Of a stretch of 64,000 nucleotides of DNA, positions 27,467 to 36,319 are shown piece by piece. This DNA comes from Lutimonas halocynthiae (GTDB lineage Bacteria; Bacteroidota; Bacteroidia; Flavobacteriales; Flavobacteriaceae). Made by a program: the position numbers and the translations under genes. Each line of letters starts with the position of its first letter. Position 1 is the stretch's first letter. The notes below the pieces were generated by a model. It saw nothing but the letters and a program-made list of their open reading frames with translations. It was not told the DNA's origin and ran no database searches. The stretch lies in NCBI RefSeq assembly GCF_030409835.1, contig NZ_JAUFQO010000003.1, positions 234,552 to 298,551 on the forward strand, given 5' to 3'.

Positions 27467-28459
27467 ATGGATTTAAAAAAAATAGCACTCACAATACTAA
27501 TTTCAGTTTGGGTTTTCAACGCTTATGCGCAGAATGAATTAAACCCATATAAGTATATAGTTGTGCCAAAACAATTTGATTTTTTGAAGGAAGAGAATCA
27601 ATATAGGGTAAATTCATTTACTAAATTTCTCTTTGATAAGGAGGGTTATCAGGTATTTTATAGCGGAGATGATTATCCAGAAGATCTCAAGTCAAATCCA
27701 TGTTTGGGGTTAACTGCAAATGTTCTTGATGAATCAAGTGCTTTCACAACTAAAATTTTTCTTGTTTTAGAAAACTGTGGACGGGATGTTGTATTTAAAA
27801 GTGTTGAAGGAAGGAGTAAAATAAAAGATTATAACAAAACGTATATAGATGCGCTTAAAAAATGTTTTGTATCCATTCAGGAGCTTGATTATGTATATGA
27901 GCCCTATCCTTTGGTAAAAGATACCGATGATGCAAATACATCAGAAACCACTGAAGAGCTTGCAGTGATTGCAATAGCTGCAACGGGAGTTTCGGAAAAA
28001 GATGTGGTAGTAGAAGAAACTGTTGCCGCCGAACCTTTGGCAAATACTGAAAAGTCAGTGAGCCCAGAAAGTACTAGTACAGCTATACCTGCCGCACCTG
28101 TTGCTGTACCTTTAGTGATTAAGGAAGAAACAAAACAAGCTGACCCAGAAGTTGAAAAGACTGAAGCACCTGTTGTGGCCCGTGCTTTTCAAAATGGCAC
28201 TATTTCATTTCTATTGGTGAATCAGGGGGCCCAGTTACAAGCCTATGTCAGCCAAAGCAGAAATGATAAATATAGGCCTGGAGAATTGATTGGTACGTTC
28301 GAAAAGTCGTCTTTGCCAAATGTATATAGGGTGTCATGGAAAAAACCTGACGAAGGAATTGATCAGACTACTGCTTACTTTGATGACAGCGGTAACTTAA
28401 AGATTGATTTGTATCGAGATGGGAAACTTGAAACCTTGACTTTCGTCGAGGTAAAATAA
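27467..28459 (+). CDS. Secreted two-domain protein of unknown function
   Basis: I do not recognise this 330-residue protein. It has a signal peptide (residues 1-21, ending in AYA). An N-terminal domain of about 22-150 includes CLGLTANVLDESS and LVLENCGRDVVF, with cysteines at about 78, 105 and 126. A low-complexity linker rich in Ala, Glu, Val and Pro (about 155-235) follows, then a C-terminal beta-rich domain (about 237-330) with LLVNQGAQLQAYVSQS and VYRVSWKKPDEG. It follows the barrel protein by 8 nt and likely functions with it in the envelope. Confidence 0.75.
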   Translation: MDLKKIALTILISVWVFNAYAQNELNPYKYIVVPKQFDFLKEENQYRVNSFTKFLFDKEGYQVFYSGDDYPEDLKSNPCLGLTANVLDESSAFTTKIFLVLENCGRDVVFKSVEGRSKIKDYNKTYIDALKKCFVSIQELDYVYEPYPLVKDTDDANTSETTEELAVIAIAATGVSEKDVVVEETVAAEPLANTEKSVSPESTSTAIPAAPVAVPLVIKEETKQADPEVEKTEAPVVARAFQNGTISFLLVNQGAQLQAYVSQSRNDKYRPGELIGTFEKSSLPNVYRVSWKKPDEGIDQTTAYFDDSGNLKIDLYRDGKLETLTFVEVK

Positions 28460-28472
28460 GTTTCTTAAAAGG

Positions 28473-29747
28473 TTAGTAATTATATTTTGATTTCCATCTT
28501 TTTTTGAGAACATCTCTAAATTGGTTTTCCCTAGGATTATTTCCGGGCTCATAGAATTTGCTATTTTTGATTTCATCAGGAAGGAATTCCTGTTCGATGA
28601 AATTCTCAGGAAAATCATGGGAATACTTATACTCTTTTCCATAGTCGAGCTCCTTCATTAATTTAGTAGGGGCATTTCTCAAAGGAATCGGAATTGACAG
28701 ATCTCCTGTGTTTTTAACCATTTGCTGGGCTTTATTAATAGCCATATAGGAGGCATTACTTTTGGCCGAATTGGCAAGGTATACGGCACATTGACTAAGA
28801 ATGATCCTGCTTTCAGGATTTCCTATCACCGTAACAGCCTGAAACGTATTATTAGCCAGTATCAATGCGGTTGGATTGGCATTACCTATATCTTCTGAAG
28901 CGAGAATAAGAAGTCTTCTGGCGATAAATTTCACATCTTCACCACCTTCAATCATTCTTGCTAACCAATAAACGGCTCCATTCGGATCACTGCCTCTAAT
29001 TGACTTAATAAATGCTGAAATAATATCATAGTGCTGCTCACCTGTTTTGTCGTATCTAACCGTATTCTTTTGAACTTTACTCAAAACCAAATCATTGGTG
29101 ACGCTAATGTCATCAGATTGAGAATTGACGATCAGTTCAAAAATATTGAGTAGTTTCCTGGCATCCCCTCCAGATAATTGCAAAAGTGCCTCGGTTTCGA
29201 CCAAGTCTATAGATTTTTTGGATATATAGGGATCCTCTTTCATCGCCCTGTGCAGCAACGAAACCAAATCGTCTTTGTCAAAAGCGTTTAAGATGTAGAT
29301 TTGACATCTGGATAGGAGGGCAGGTATCACTTCAAAACTAGGGTTCTCGGTAGTAGCTCCAATAAGAGTGACCCATCCTTTTTCAACAGCACCCAGCAAA
29401 GAATCCTGTTGAGACTTGCTAAAGCGATGAATTTCATCTATAAATAAAATGGGATTTCTCTGGGTAAAAAGTCCTCCGCTTGATTTTGCTTTTTCAATAA
29501 TGTCTCGCACGTCTTTAACACCAGAATTGATGGCACTAAGCGAATAAAAAGGTCTTCCGGATTCCTTTGCAATAATGTTGGCTAATGTTGTTTTGCCAGT
29601 GCCTGGAGGCCCCCATAGGATTAGAGATGGAATTAAACCGTTTTTTATATTAGAAGTAAGCGCACCTTCCGGGCCGACAAGGTGCTGTTGACTAACATAT
29701 TCGTCAAGAGATCGAGGTCTTATTCTTTCTGCCAAGGGTTCGTTCAT
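28473..29747 (-). CDS. rarA: Replication-associated recombination protein A
   Basis: This 424-residue AAA+ ATPase (RarA/MgsA, relative of eukaryotic WRNIP1) acts at stalled replication forks. Walker A is GPPGTGKT (46-53), Walker [10 protein letters not shown] (101-109), and sensor 1 lies in LIGATTENP. The C-terminal tetramerisation domain has the typical [10 protein letters not shown]. The length is normal. It is a single gene convergent with the unknown secreted protein. Confidence 0.94.
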   Translation of the reverse strand: MNEPLAERIRPRSLDEYVSQQHLVGPEGALTSNIKNGLIPSLILWGPPGTGKTTLANIIAKESGRPFYSLSAINSGVKDVRDIIEKAKSSGGLFTQRNPILFIDEIHRFSKSQQDSLLGAVEKGWVTLIGATTENPSFEVIPALLSRCQIYILNAFDKDDLVSLLHRAMKEDPYISKKSIDLVETEALLQLSGGDARKLLNIFELIVNSQSDDISVTNDLVLSKVQKNTVRYDKTGEQHYDIISAFIKSIRGSDPNGAVYWLARMIEGGEDVKFIARRLLILASEDIGNANPTALILANNTFQAVTVIGNPESRIILSQCAVYLANSAKSNASYMAINKAQQMVKNTGDLSIPIPLRNAPTKLMKELDYGKEYKYSHDFPENFIEQEFLPDEIKNSKFYEPGNNPRENQFRDVLKKRWKSKYNY

Positions 29748-29877
29748 GATGTAAAAGTAAACTAAAATGCCAAACCTTAATAATTGAATTTAGAAATATC
29801 TAATGAGATTTTAGTATCATAGCGAAGATGAAAATGATTTTTAAGATTATTGTATTTTAGCAATAAATTGCTTGTAC

Positions 29878-30561
29878 ATGACGCATCAAAATCAATTTAA
29901 ATTTTCACCCTGGATTTTGGCAGTGCCTTTATACCTGGTTGTTTTTTTGTGGTTGGTATTTTGGTTTGAAGTTAAAAATGGATATAACTTTAACACTTTT
30001 GGGATTTATCCCCGCAATTTTTATGGATTAAAAGGAATCCTATTCTCTCCTTTTATCCATGGAGACGTAAAACATTTATATCATAATTCTGCGCCGCTTT
30101 TTGTGTTGCTTTTTAGCTTGTTTTATTTTTATAGAGGAATAGCCTGGAAGGTTTTTTTATATGGCGCTTTATTAACAGGGATACTAACCTGGATCATAGG
30201 CAGAAAATCTTATCATATTGGGGCAAGTGGTATTATATATTTCTTGTTTAGCTTTATATTTTTGAGCGGTATATTGAGGAAGAATTACAGATTGGTGGCT
30301 GTTTCCTTAATGATCATATTCCTTTACGGAAGTATGGTATGGTATGTATTCCCGGTAAAAGAAAGCATTTCTTGGGAAGGTCATTTATCCGGATTTGTGG
30401 CAGGAATTATTTTTGCTGTGTTTTACAGACGAGTAGGGCCTCAAAAATTAGAATATGACTGGGAAAAGGAAACATATGAGCCCGATGAATTTGACCGATT
30501 ATTTGAGGAACGTGAAAGAGAGAAGTCTTCACCCTCTGAACCAGTTGAAGAAAGCCAATAA
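29878..30561 (+). CDS. Rhomboid intramembrane serine protease
   Basis: The 227-residue membrane protein has six helices. The catalytic Ser is S117 in HIGASGIIYFL and the His is H169 in WEGHLSGFVAG. The oxyanion-side HLYHNSAPL (about 67-75) is also present. Rhomboids cut substrates within the membrane; the substrate is unknown. I start at ATG 29878, not the TTG two codons upstream. The charged C-terminal tail (about 185-227) is cytoplasmic. It converges with rlmB with only 2 nt between stops. Confidence 0.9.
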   Translation: MTHQNQFKFSPWILAVPLYLVVFLWLVFWFEVKNGYNFNTFGIYPRNFYGLKGILFSPFIHGDVKHLYHNSAPLFVLLFSLFYFYRGIAWKVFLYGALLTGILTWIIGRKSYHIGASGIIYFLFSFIFLSGILRKNYRLVAVSLMIIFLYGSMVWYVFPVKESISWEGHLSGFVAGIIFAVFYRRVGPQKLEYDWEKETYEPDEFDRLFEEREREKSSPSEPVEESQ

Positions 30562-30563
30562 GC

Positions 30564-31310
30564 TCATTTTAAGCTTCTCTGACGAACTATCTCATAAAGT
30601 GCGGCGCCACATGCCACTGAAACGTTCAAGGATTCTATATCGCCTAATAAAGGCAGTTTACCTTTATGATCAGAATTTTTTAAGACAGAGGTAGAGATAC
30701 CCTTATCTTCTGATCCCATTACCAAAGCAGTAGGAACTTTAAAATCAATATCATAAACAGTTGTATCAGTTTTTTCGGTCACAGAAACAATTTGAATATC
30801 ATGGGCTTTTAATTGATGCACAGCATCGAGAACATGGTTCACTTTACAAATTGATAATTTAAAAGCTGCACCCGCTGAAGTTTTGATGGCATCGGCATTG
30901 ATAGGAGCGTTGCCATGCGATGGAACAATAACTGCATTAACACCTGTGCATTCTGCCGTTCTTAACATAGCGCCAAGGTTTCTTACATCGCTTATTTGAT
31001 CAAGCAACAAAAATAGTGGAGTGGACGTTGTAAGATCCATTTCATCAAGTAATTCATCCAAGTCTTTAAAAGTTATGGAAGATATTTTGGCTACCGCTCC
31101 TTGATGGTTTTGAAATTTCGAGAGTTTGTTTAATTTCTCTGCTGGCACATAGCTAAAAGAAATGTTAAGGTCATTTATCTTGTGCTGTAAAGCCTTGGCT
31201 AAAGAGCCATGAATTTCTTTTTGAAGATAAATTTTTTCGATTTCTTTTCCTGAATCTATAGCTTCTAAAATAGCCCGTAATCCAAAGATTTTAGTAGTGT
31301 CTTTTTCCAT
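30564..31310 (-). CDS. rlmB: 23S rRNA (guanosine-2251-2'-O)-methyltransferase
   Basis: This 248-residue SPOUT enzyme methylates a P-loop guanosine of 23S rRNA. An N-terminal substrate-binding domain (about 1-75) is followed by the SPOUT domain with its three motifs: SDVRNLGAMLRTA, VMGSEDKGIS and SLNVSVACGAALYE. Paralogues that methylate tRNA (TrmH) lack the N-terminal domain. A -7 box at 31315-31322 would start transcription at or next to the ATG, implying a leaderless message. Confidence 0.92.
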   Translation of the reverse strand: MEKDTTKIFGLRAILEAIDSGKEIEKIYLQKEIHGSLAKALQHKINDLNISFSYVPAEKLNKLSKFQNHQGAVAKISSITFKDLDELLDEMDLTTSTPLFLLLDQISDVRNLGAMLRTAECTGVNAVIVPSHGNAPINADAIKTSAGAAFKLSICKVNHVLDAVHQLKAHDIQIVSVTEKTDTTVYDIDFKVPTALVMGSEDKGISTSVLKNSDHKGKLPLLGDIESLNVSVACGAALYEIVRQRSLK

Positions 31311-31314
31311 GCCG

Positions 31315-31322
31315 CAAAGTTA
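31315..31322 (-). promoter_or_regulatory. -7 promoter box for rlmB
   Basis: The minus strand reads TAACTTTG, a full match to TAnnTTTG, ending only 4 nt before the rlmB start codon. A TTCG resembling the -33 element is 16 nt further upstream. If used, the transcript would have essentially no leader. Confidence 0.45.
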
Positions 31323-31367
31323 AACTATTTTTTGTATTCGAAGCTTAGGATTGTGTTGGGTCTTCTA

Positions 31368-31401
31368 TAAAAAAAAACCATCCCGCCAGAGGCGGGATGG
31401 T
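31368..31401 (-). terminator. Strong intrinsic terminator of the susC-susD operon
   Basis: An 11-bp perfect stem (ACCATCCCGCC / GGCGGGATGGT, 31377-31387 and 31391-31401) with a 3-nt loop is followed on the minus strand by a run of nine T. It lies 40 nt beyond the susD stop and is the most GC-rich hairpin in the window. Confidence 0.92.
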
Positions 31402-31441
31402 ATTAACATATAAAAAGTGTCTAATCTAAATTATATATTAT

Positions 31442-32926
31442 TTAGTTTGGAAGATTTGACGGAGGAACGTTTCCGTTATCGTTTCCTTTACCATTAACAT
31501 CCCAGAATACACGTGTATCTAATTCGTCTCCACCTATTGCAGCTGAAGCAGCGTCATAGTTGTCTCCGTTAATATTAGGTTCGTCATTAGGATATATATA
31601 ACGTCTTGGAACTGGTAATTGAGATTCAACAGCCAAATTCATTAATGGCCAATCCAATAATCTCCAAGATGCCCAAGATTCAAAACCATTGGTCATATAA
31701 AGAGCAAGGTATTTTTGAACACCAATTCTTTCATTCCAGTCAGCAGTACCGTAAGCAACAGTTGGTTGAGCCAAATAAGTCGCAGCGTCAGCAGCATCAC
31801 CTCCGTAGAATTCAATTGACGATGTAACACCTTGGTTATAATATGCCTCAGCATCAGCAGCAAGAATTCCTTTAGCAGCAGCTTCTGCTACTAAGAACGA
31901 AACTTCTGAAAAAGACATTAACAAACCTGGAAGATCTGACTCTTGGAAATACTCACCGATATGCGTATAGTTAGCGAATGGTGCATTAGTACCATACGTT
32001 CCACCTATATATGGAACTTGATTATCATCTAAATACGTAGTAATTCTAGGGTCATTCAATGGAACGATAAGATCTACCATAGTATTCGCAACTACATAAT
32101 CAGAACGACCTGATTGTACCAAACTAGTCCATAATGGATTTGTATTTGGTGGATCAGCTTCGAAAGGATATGAGAAGTTATCAGCATCAGATTCAAAAAC
32201 ACCGGCAGCATATGCTGCTGAAGCGTTTGCTGAAGCTAGTGCTTGATCAACATCAGCAATACGAACAGCCAACTTTAATTTCAAAGAATTAGCGAATTTT
32301 AACCAAGCAGTATTGTCACCGCCATAAATTAAATCTGCATCTTCAAAACCAGTACTTCCAGCTTCTAAAGCTAGTATAGCCTGATCAATTCTTCTGAATA
32401 AATCAGTATAGATGGCTTGATCATCATCGTACTTTGGTTGGTAATTTCCTTCACCAGCTTTTAAAGCTTCAGTATAAGGAACATCTCCAAATACATCAAC
32501 CAATATATGCCATGTAAAAACTTCTAATAGCTCGATTTGACCTATTTTTGATGCCTTTACAGCTTCTAAATCACTATTCGCTAGAACAATGTTTTTAGCA
32601 TCTGCTAAATCATTTAAAATATCTCTATACATGTAAACGAAAAACGTTCCTTGTCCATCTCTTGTGGCAAGATTATAATTAGGTTCATCCTGATAAGTAG
32701 TAGAACCAACATTTTGCGCAAAATATCTAAAGTTATTGTAGTTTACACTGATACTCGTCATTCTTAAGAACAACGTATATTCAGCACTTGTGACTAAAAA
32801 ATCGGCAGGAACTTCTGCTGGATTTTTGGTATCTACATTCCACCCTTCAAAATCTTCACATGACGTTGAAACAGCTAGAAGTAGAATTATTAAAAATAAA
32901 TTCTTCATTTTTTTCATTTTTTTCAT
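31442..32926 (-). CDS. SusD/RagB-family nutrient-binding lipoprotein
   Basis: This 494-residue surface lipoprotein has a signal ending in VSTSC (C23). The N-terminus GWNVDTKNPAEVPADF and the helical TPR-like core match the SusD-like group 2 proteins, and the C-terminal segment contains the usual substrate-binding loops. It caps a TonB-dependent SusC pore and captures its ligand. The start is ambiguous: three Met-Lys repeats offer starts at 32926, 32917 and 32908. The gap to susC is 2 nt. No glycoside hydrolase, sensor or sigma factor lies nearby, so the ligand (glycan, peptide or other) is open. Confidence 0.92.
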   Translation of the reverse strand: MKKMKKMKNLFLIILLLAVSTSCEDFEGWNVDTKNPAEVPADFLVTSAEYTLFLRMTSISVNYNNFRYFAQNVGSTTYQDEPNYNLATRDGQGTFFVYMYRDILNDLADAKNIVLANSDLEAVKASKIGQIELLEVFTWHILVDVFGDVPYTEALKAGEGNYQPKYDDDQAIYTDLFRRIDQAILALEAGSTGFEDADLIYGGDNTAWLKFANSLKLKLAVRIADVDQALASANASAAYAAGVFESDADNFSYPFEADPPNTNPLWTSLVQSGRSDYVVANTMVDLIVPLNDPRITTYLDDNQVPYIGGTYGTNAPFANYTHIGEYFQESDLPGLLMSFSEVSFLVAEAAAKGILAADAEAYYNQGVTSSIEFYGGDAADAATYLAQPTVAYGTADWNERIGVQKYLALYMTNGFESWASWRLLDWPLMNLAVESQLPVPRRYIYPNDEPNINGDNYDAASAAIGGDELDTRVFWDVNGKGNDNGNVPPSNLPN

Positions 32927-32928
32927 TA

Positions 32929-35900
32929 TTAAAATTCTATTTTAACACTAAATCCTATGTCTCTAGTCGTTGGGTAAACTCCCGATTGATAACCTTGAAC
33001 ATTACCAGAACTTAATCCTGCTTCAGGATCAGAATAAGGAGTGTTTTTGCTGAATATATGTAAGTTTCTACCAATAGCTGTAAAGGTCATTCCCTGAATT
33101 TTATTTCTGAATACGTCGCTATTAAGTTTGTATGATAAAGACATTTCTCTTAGTTTCACAAAACTGGCATCATAAACATGTAATGCATTTGGTGTACCAC
33201 CGGCCCATCCTTGAGAGTTAGCATAATAATCATATCTAGCTCTTGCAGTGTTAGGAGTACCGTCTGGTGCAACACCTTCATTGATAATACCACCACCTTG
33301 ATCTATTGGAAGACGTTTAGGATTTCCTAAATCATTAAGTCCAACAGTATTGTCAAAAGTACCAGTACTATAACCGTACCATGTGTCTAAAGAAAATACA
33401 CTACCACCATCTTGCATATCAATTAAGAAACTCAAACTTAAGTTCTTCCATGTAACTCTGTTATTGATACCACCTCTAAAGTTTGCTTGGTAAGTACCAA
33501 GGTTTTCAGTAGAACTAGATGAAGCAACATAACGACCATTATCTTGGTTTACAATTCTTCCTCCATTATCGGCGTAAGTAAAATCAGTTCCCTGAATCAT
33601 ACCATAAGGTTCACCAACAGTTGCGTTAATAGAAACACCCCCTTGTACACTTGCTAATAGCAAGTTGTCAAGACCTGAAGGTAATGATAATACTTCACTT
33701 TCGTTTTTACTATAGTTAAGATCAATTCTCCATTCCCAATCTTGGTTTTTTACAGGAGATCCCCAAACAGTGGCTTCAATACCCTTGTTCTGAATTTCAC
33801 CAGCGTTTAGCCACTGACCAGTATAACCCGTTGCAGCACTAATCGTAACAGGTGTAATAAGATCTTCAGAAGTCTTGTCATATAAAGATATGTCAAGTCC
33901 TAATCTGTTCTTAAACATTGCCATTTCTAAACCTAATTCTATTTCGTTAGAAGTTTCAGCTTGAAGATTACTATTGTTATTTCTACTAGGTAATGAAGCT
34001 GTTGGTTGACCTCCAGTAATATTTCCTAACACATAAACATTATTTACTGATAATGGTCTTGCAGTGTTACCTGTTTTAGCATAACCAAACCTAAGTTTAC
34101 CTAAAGAAATAGCATTAGAGTTTAACAAACTAGACCATAAGAAACTCAATGACCCAGAATAGTAATCATATGTATTATTATCTTCTGGAAGAGTTGAAGA
34201 AACATCTCTTCTGTAAGAACCTTCTAAATAAAGTAAGTTTTTCCAACCTACAGAAGCATTTGCGAAGTAACCATTAATACCTGAATAATATTCGTATTCA
34301 GTTGGAGCTAATAATGAACTCGCTGAATTACTTAAAGCATATAATCTAGGAACATTTAATCCACCATTGGTTTGTGATCTGATACTAGAATAAGTATTTC
34401 TTCTAATGTTAGTACCAAGAACACCTGCTAAAGTCCAGTTGTCCCATGACTTGTTGAAATTCAACATGAAGTCATAGTTGTTTTCCATAAAACGCTCATT
34501 AAATTTCGCATAAAGAGGAACATCAACACTACCAATAGCAATACGCTCTTCTTGAATACCATTATAATTATCCATAGTAACCCTACCTAAAACACTTAAC
34601 CAATCATTGATTTGGTAGTTTAAAGTAACATCACCAAAGATACGGTCTCTACCATCAGTTTGGTAGTTCTCATATTGTGTCCAGTAAGGATTATCAGTAT
34701 AAATTGGAGTTCTATTAGTCAAAGGGTCATTTGCATTCCAAGTAATATTCTTTCTTGTTGCAAAATATGCATCTCTTTGATCTCTAAAGTCAACGTTAGC
34801 TTGATTCCATTGTCTGAAAGACTGTAATGGGTTTCTTCCATCGTATCCAGTACCGTAACGACCCTGACCAGCAGTATTAACATAATTTGCTCTTATGCTA
34901 GCTGTGAATTTGTCTGTCAATTTTAAGCTACCGTTGAAAGCAATAGTATGTTTTCTAATATTACTATTAGGCATAATACCTGATTGATCAAGATTTGTAT
35001 AGCCTAATCTGAAATCTCCTTTTTCATTAGCACCATCAAGTTGAACACTATTAAACATAGTAGTACCTGTTTGGAAGAATGATGTTGGATCATTTTCAGC
35101 AGCTACCCATGGACTAGGAACTAAATAAGTATCTAGTTCTGGATACCATGAATCCCATTGGTAAATCAAAAGATTTTCATCAAAAATCGCACCATAAGAA
35201 GCATCTTCAGTAGAAGGTGTTGTTAATTCAAGGATACCGTCTCCGTTAAGATCTCTCTCAAAGAATGCACCGTCTCTTGGTCCACCTGCATCATAGTAAT
35301 AATCAGAATAACCAGCACCGTATTCTTTTTGGTAACGGTTAAAAGTATCTGGGTTAAAAGTATTCATCGTAACAGATGAGTTAATTGTAACACCAATTGC
35401 TTTGTTTCCGTGATCCTTACCTTTTTTAGTAGTAATTAAGATAACACCATTTGCGGCTCTTGAACCGTATAATGCTGTTGCACCACCACCTTTTAAAACG
35501 TTTACAGATTCAATGTCATCAGGGTTGATATCCTGAGCAGCATTACCGTAATCATAACCACCACGACCAGTAGACTGATCACTTGTGTTATTGTTATTGT
35601 TACTTACCGGTACACCATCAACCACAAAAAGTGCTTGGTTACTGTTAAACATCGAGGAATAACCCCTGATGATAACATTTGTTGATCCACCTAAGGTTCC
35701 ACTGGCTTTAACATCAACACCAGAAGCCTTACCTTGCAAAGAGTTTACAAAGTTCGGGTCTTTAACGGTATTGATTGCTTCTCCATCCACTTGTTGAGTA
35801 GCATAACCTAAAGATTTTTTCTCTCTTTGAATACCCAAGGCAGTAACTACTACTTCATCCAGGGTGTTCTCTTCAGAGACCATTGTTGTATTGATTGAGC

Positions 35901-36162
35901 TTTCAGCCCCAACTGTTTTTGTCACAGTAGTCATCCCCACAAAGCTATAACGAAGAACATCTCCGCTTTTTGCTTCAATTGAATAATTACCATCAAAATC
36001 AGTCTCAGTACCAGAAGTGGTACCTTCAATCAAAACACTAACTCCTGGCAATGCTCCGGACTCGTCCGACACCGTACCAGTGATAGTTCTTTCTTGTGCA
36101 AAAGAAATTTGCACTACAAACGCTAGTAAAAGCGTCATAATTCCACTTAACTTTGTTTTCAT
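32929..36162 (-). CDS. SusC/RagA-family TonB-dependent outer-membrane transporter
   Basis: This 1077-residue protein has a signal peptide (1-22), a carboxypeptidase-regulatory-like domain (about 26-98, starting RTITGTVSDESGALPG), a TonB-box region LDEVVVTALG (101-110), a plug domain (about 120-250) and a 22-strand barrel ending in SVKIEF. It imports the ligand bound by the SusD partner using energy from TonB-ExbBD, which are not in this window. Several barrel loops are Asn-, Tyr- and Gly-rich. No matching promoter box was seen upstream; an AT-rich leader of about 80 nt precedes the ATG. Confidence 0.95.
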   Translation of the reverse strand: MKTKLSGIMTLLLAFVVQISFAQERTITGTVSDESGALPGVSVLIEGTTSGTETDFDGNYSIEAKSGDVLRYSFVGMTTVTKTVGAESSINTTMVSEENTLDEVVVTALGIQREKKSLGYATQQVDGEAINTVKDPNFVNSLQGKASGVDVKASGTLGGSTNVIIRGYSSMFNSNQALFVVDGVPVSNNNNNTSDQSTGRGGYDYGNAAQDINPDDIESVNVLKGGGATALYGSRAANGVILITTKKGKDHGNKAIGVTINSSVTMNTFNPDTFNRYQKEYGAGYSDYYYDAGGPRDGAFFERDLNGDGILELTTPSTEDASYGAIFDENLLIYQWDSWYPELDTYLVPSPWVAAENDPTSFFQTGTTMFNSVQLDGANEKGDFRLGYTNLDQSGIMPNSNIRKHTIAFNGSLKLTDKFTASIRANYVNTAGQGRYGTGYDGRNPLQSFRQWNQANVDFRDQRDAYFATRKNITWNANDPLTNRTPIYTDNPYWTQYENYQTDGRDRIFGDVTLNYQINDWLSVLGRVTMDNYNGIQEERIAIGSVDVPLYAKFNERFMENNYDFMLNFNKSWDNWTLAGVLGTNIRRNTYSSIRSQTNGGLNVPRLYALSNSASSLLAPTEYEYYSGINGYFANASVGWKNLLYLEGSYRRDVSSTLPEDNNTYDYYSGSLSFLWSSLLNSNAISLGKLRFGYAKTGNTARPLSVNNVYVLGNITGGQPTASLPSRNNNSNLQAETSNEIELGLEMAMFKNRLGLDISLYDKTSEDLITPVTISAATGYTGQWLNAGEIQNKGIEATVWGSPVKNQDWEWRIDLNYSKNESEVLSLPSGLDNLLLASVQGGVSINATVGEPYGMIQGTDFTYADNGGRIVNQDNGRYVASSSSTENLGTYQANFRGGINNRVTWKNLSLSFLIDMQDGGSVFSLDTWYGYSTGTFDNTVGLNDLGNPKRLPIDQGGGIINEGVAPDGTPNTARARYDYYANSQGWAGGTPNALHVYDASFVKLREMSLSYKLNSDVFRNKIQGMTFTAIGRNLHIFSKNTPYSDPEAGLSSGNVQGYQSGVYPTTRDIGFSVKIEF

Positions 36163-36240
36163 TATATAAATTATTTGAATTAATTTGAGCCAAAAATCTT
36201 AATAAAAAGTTAATATACCAAGTTTTTAACATAAAAATTT

Positions 36241-36265
36241 AAAAAAAAGGTTAACGCTTTGTTAA
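36241..36265 (-). terminator. Candidate weak terminator after the POTRA-barrel gene
   Basis: On the minus strand, TTAAC and GTTAA form a short stem (36249-36265 region) with loop AAAGC, followed by CC and eight T. It lies about 55 nt past the stop at 36320 and before susC. The stem is only 5 bp, so this is tentative. Confidence 0.4.
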
Positions 36266-36319
36266 GAAAAATGGCATTCTTACTAATAGGATGTGAAAAT
36301 AAAGATAGGTTGCGTTGCC

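Noticed and set aside
36038..36232. Short minus-strand frame overlapping the start of the SusC-like gene, which could be a leader peptide
   Set aside because: It reads the SusC signal region in another frame and gives an improbable, Arg-rich product; no evidence of translation.
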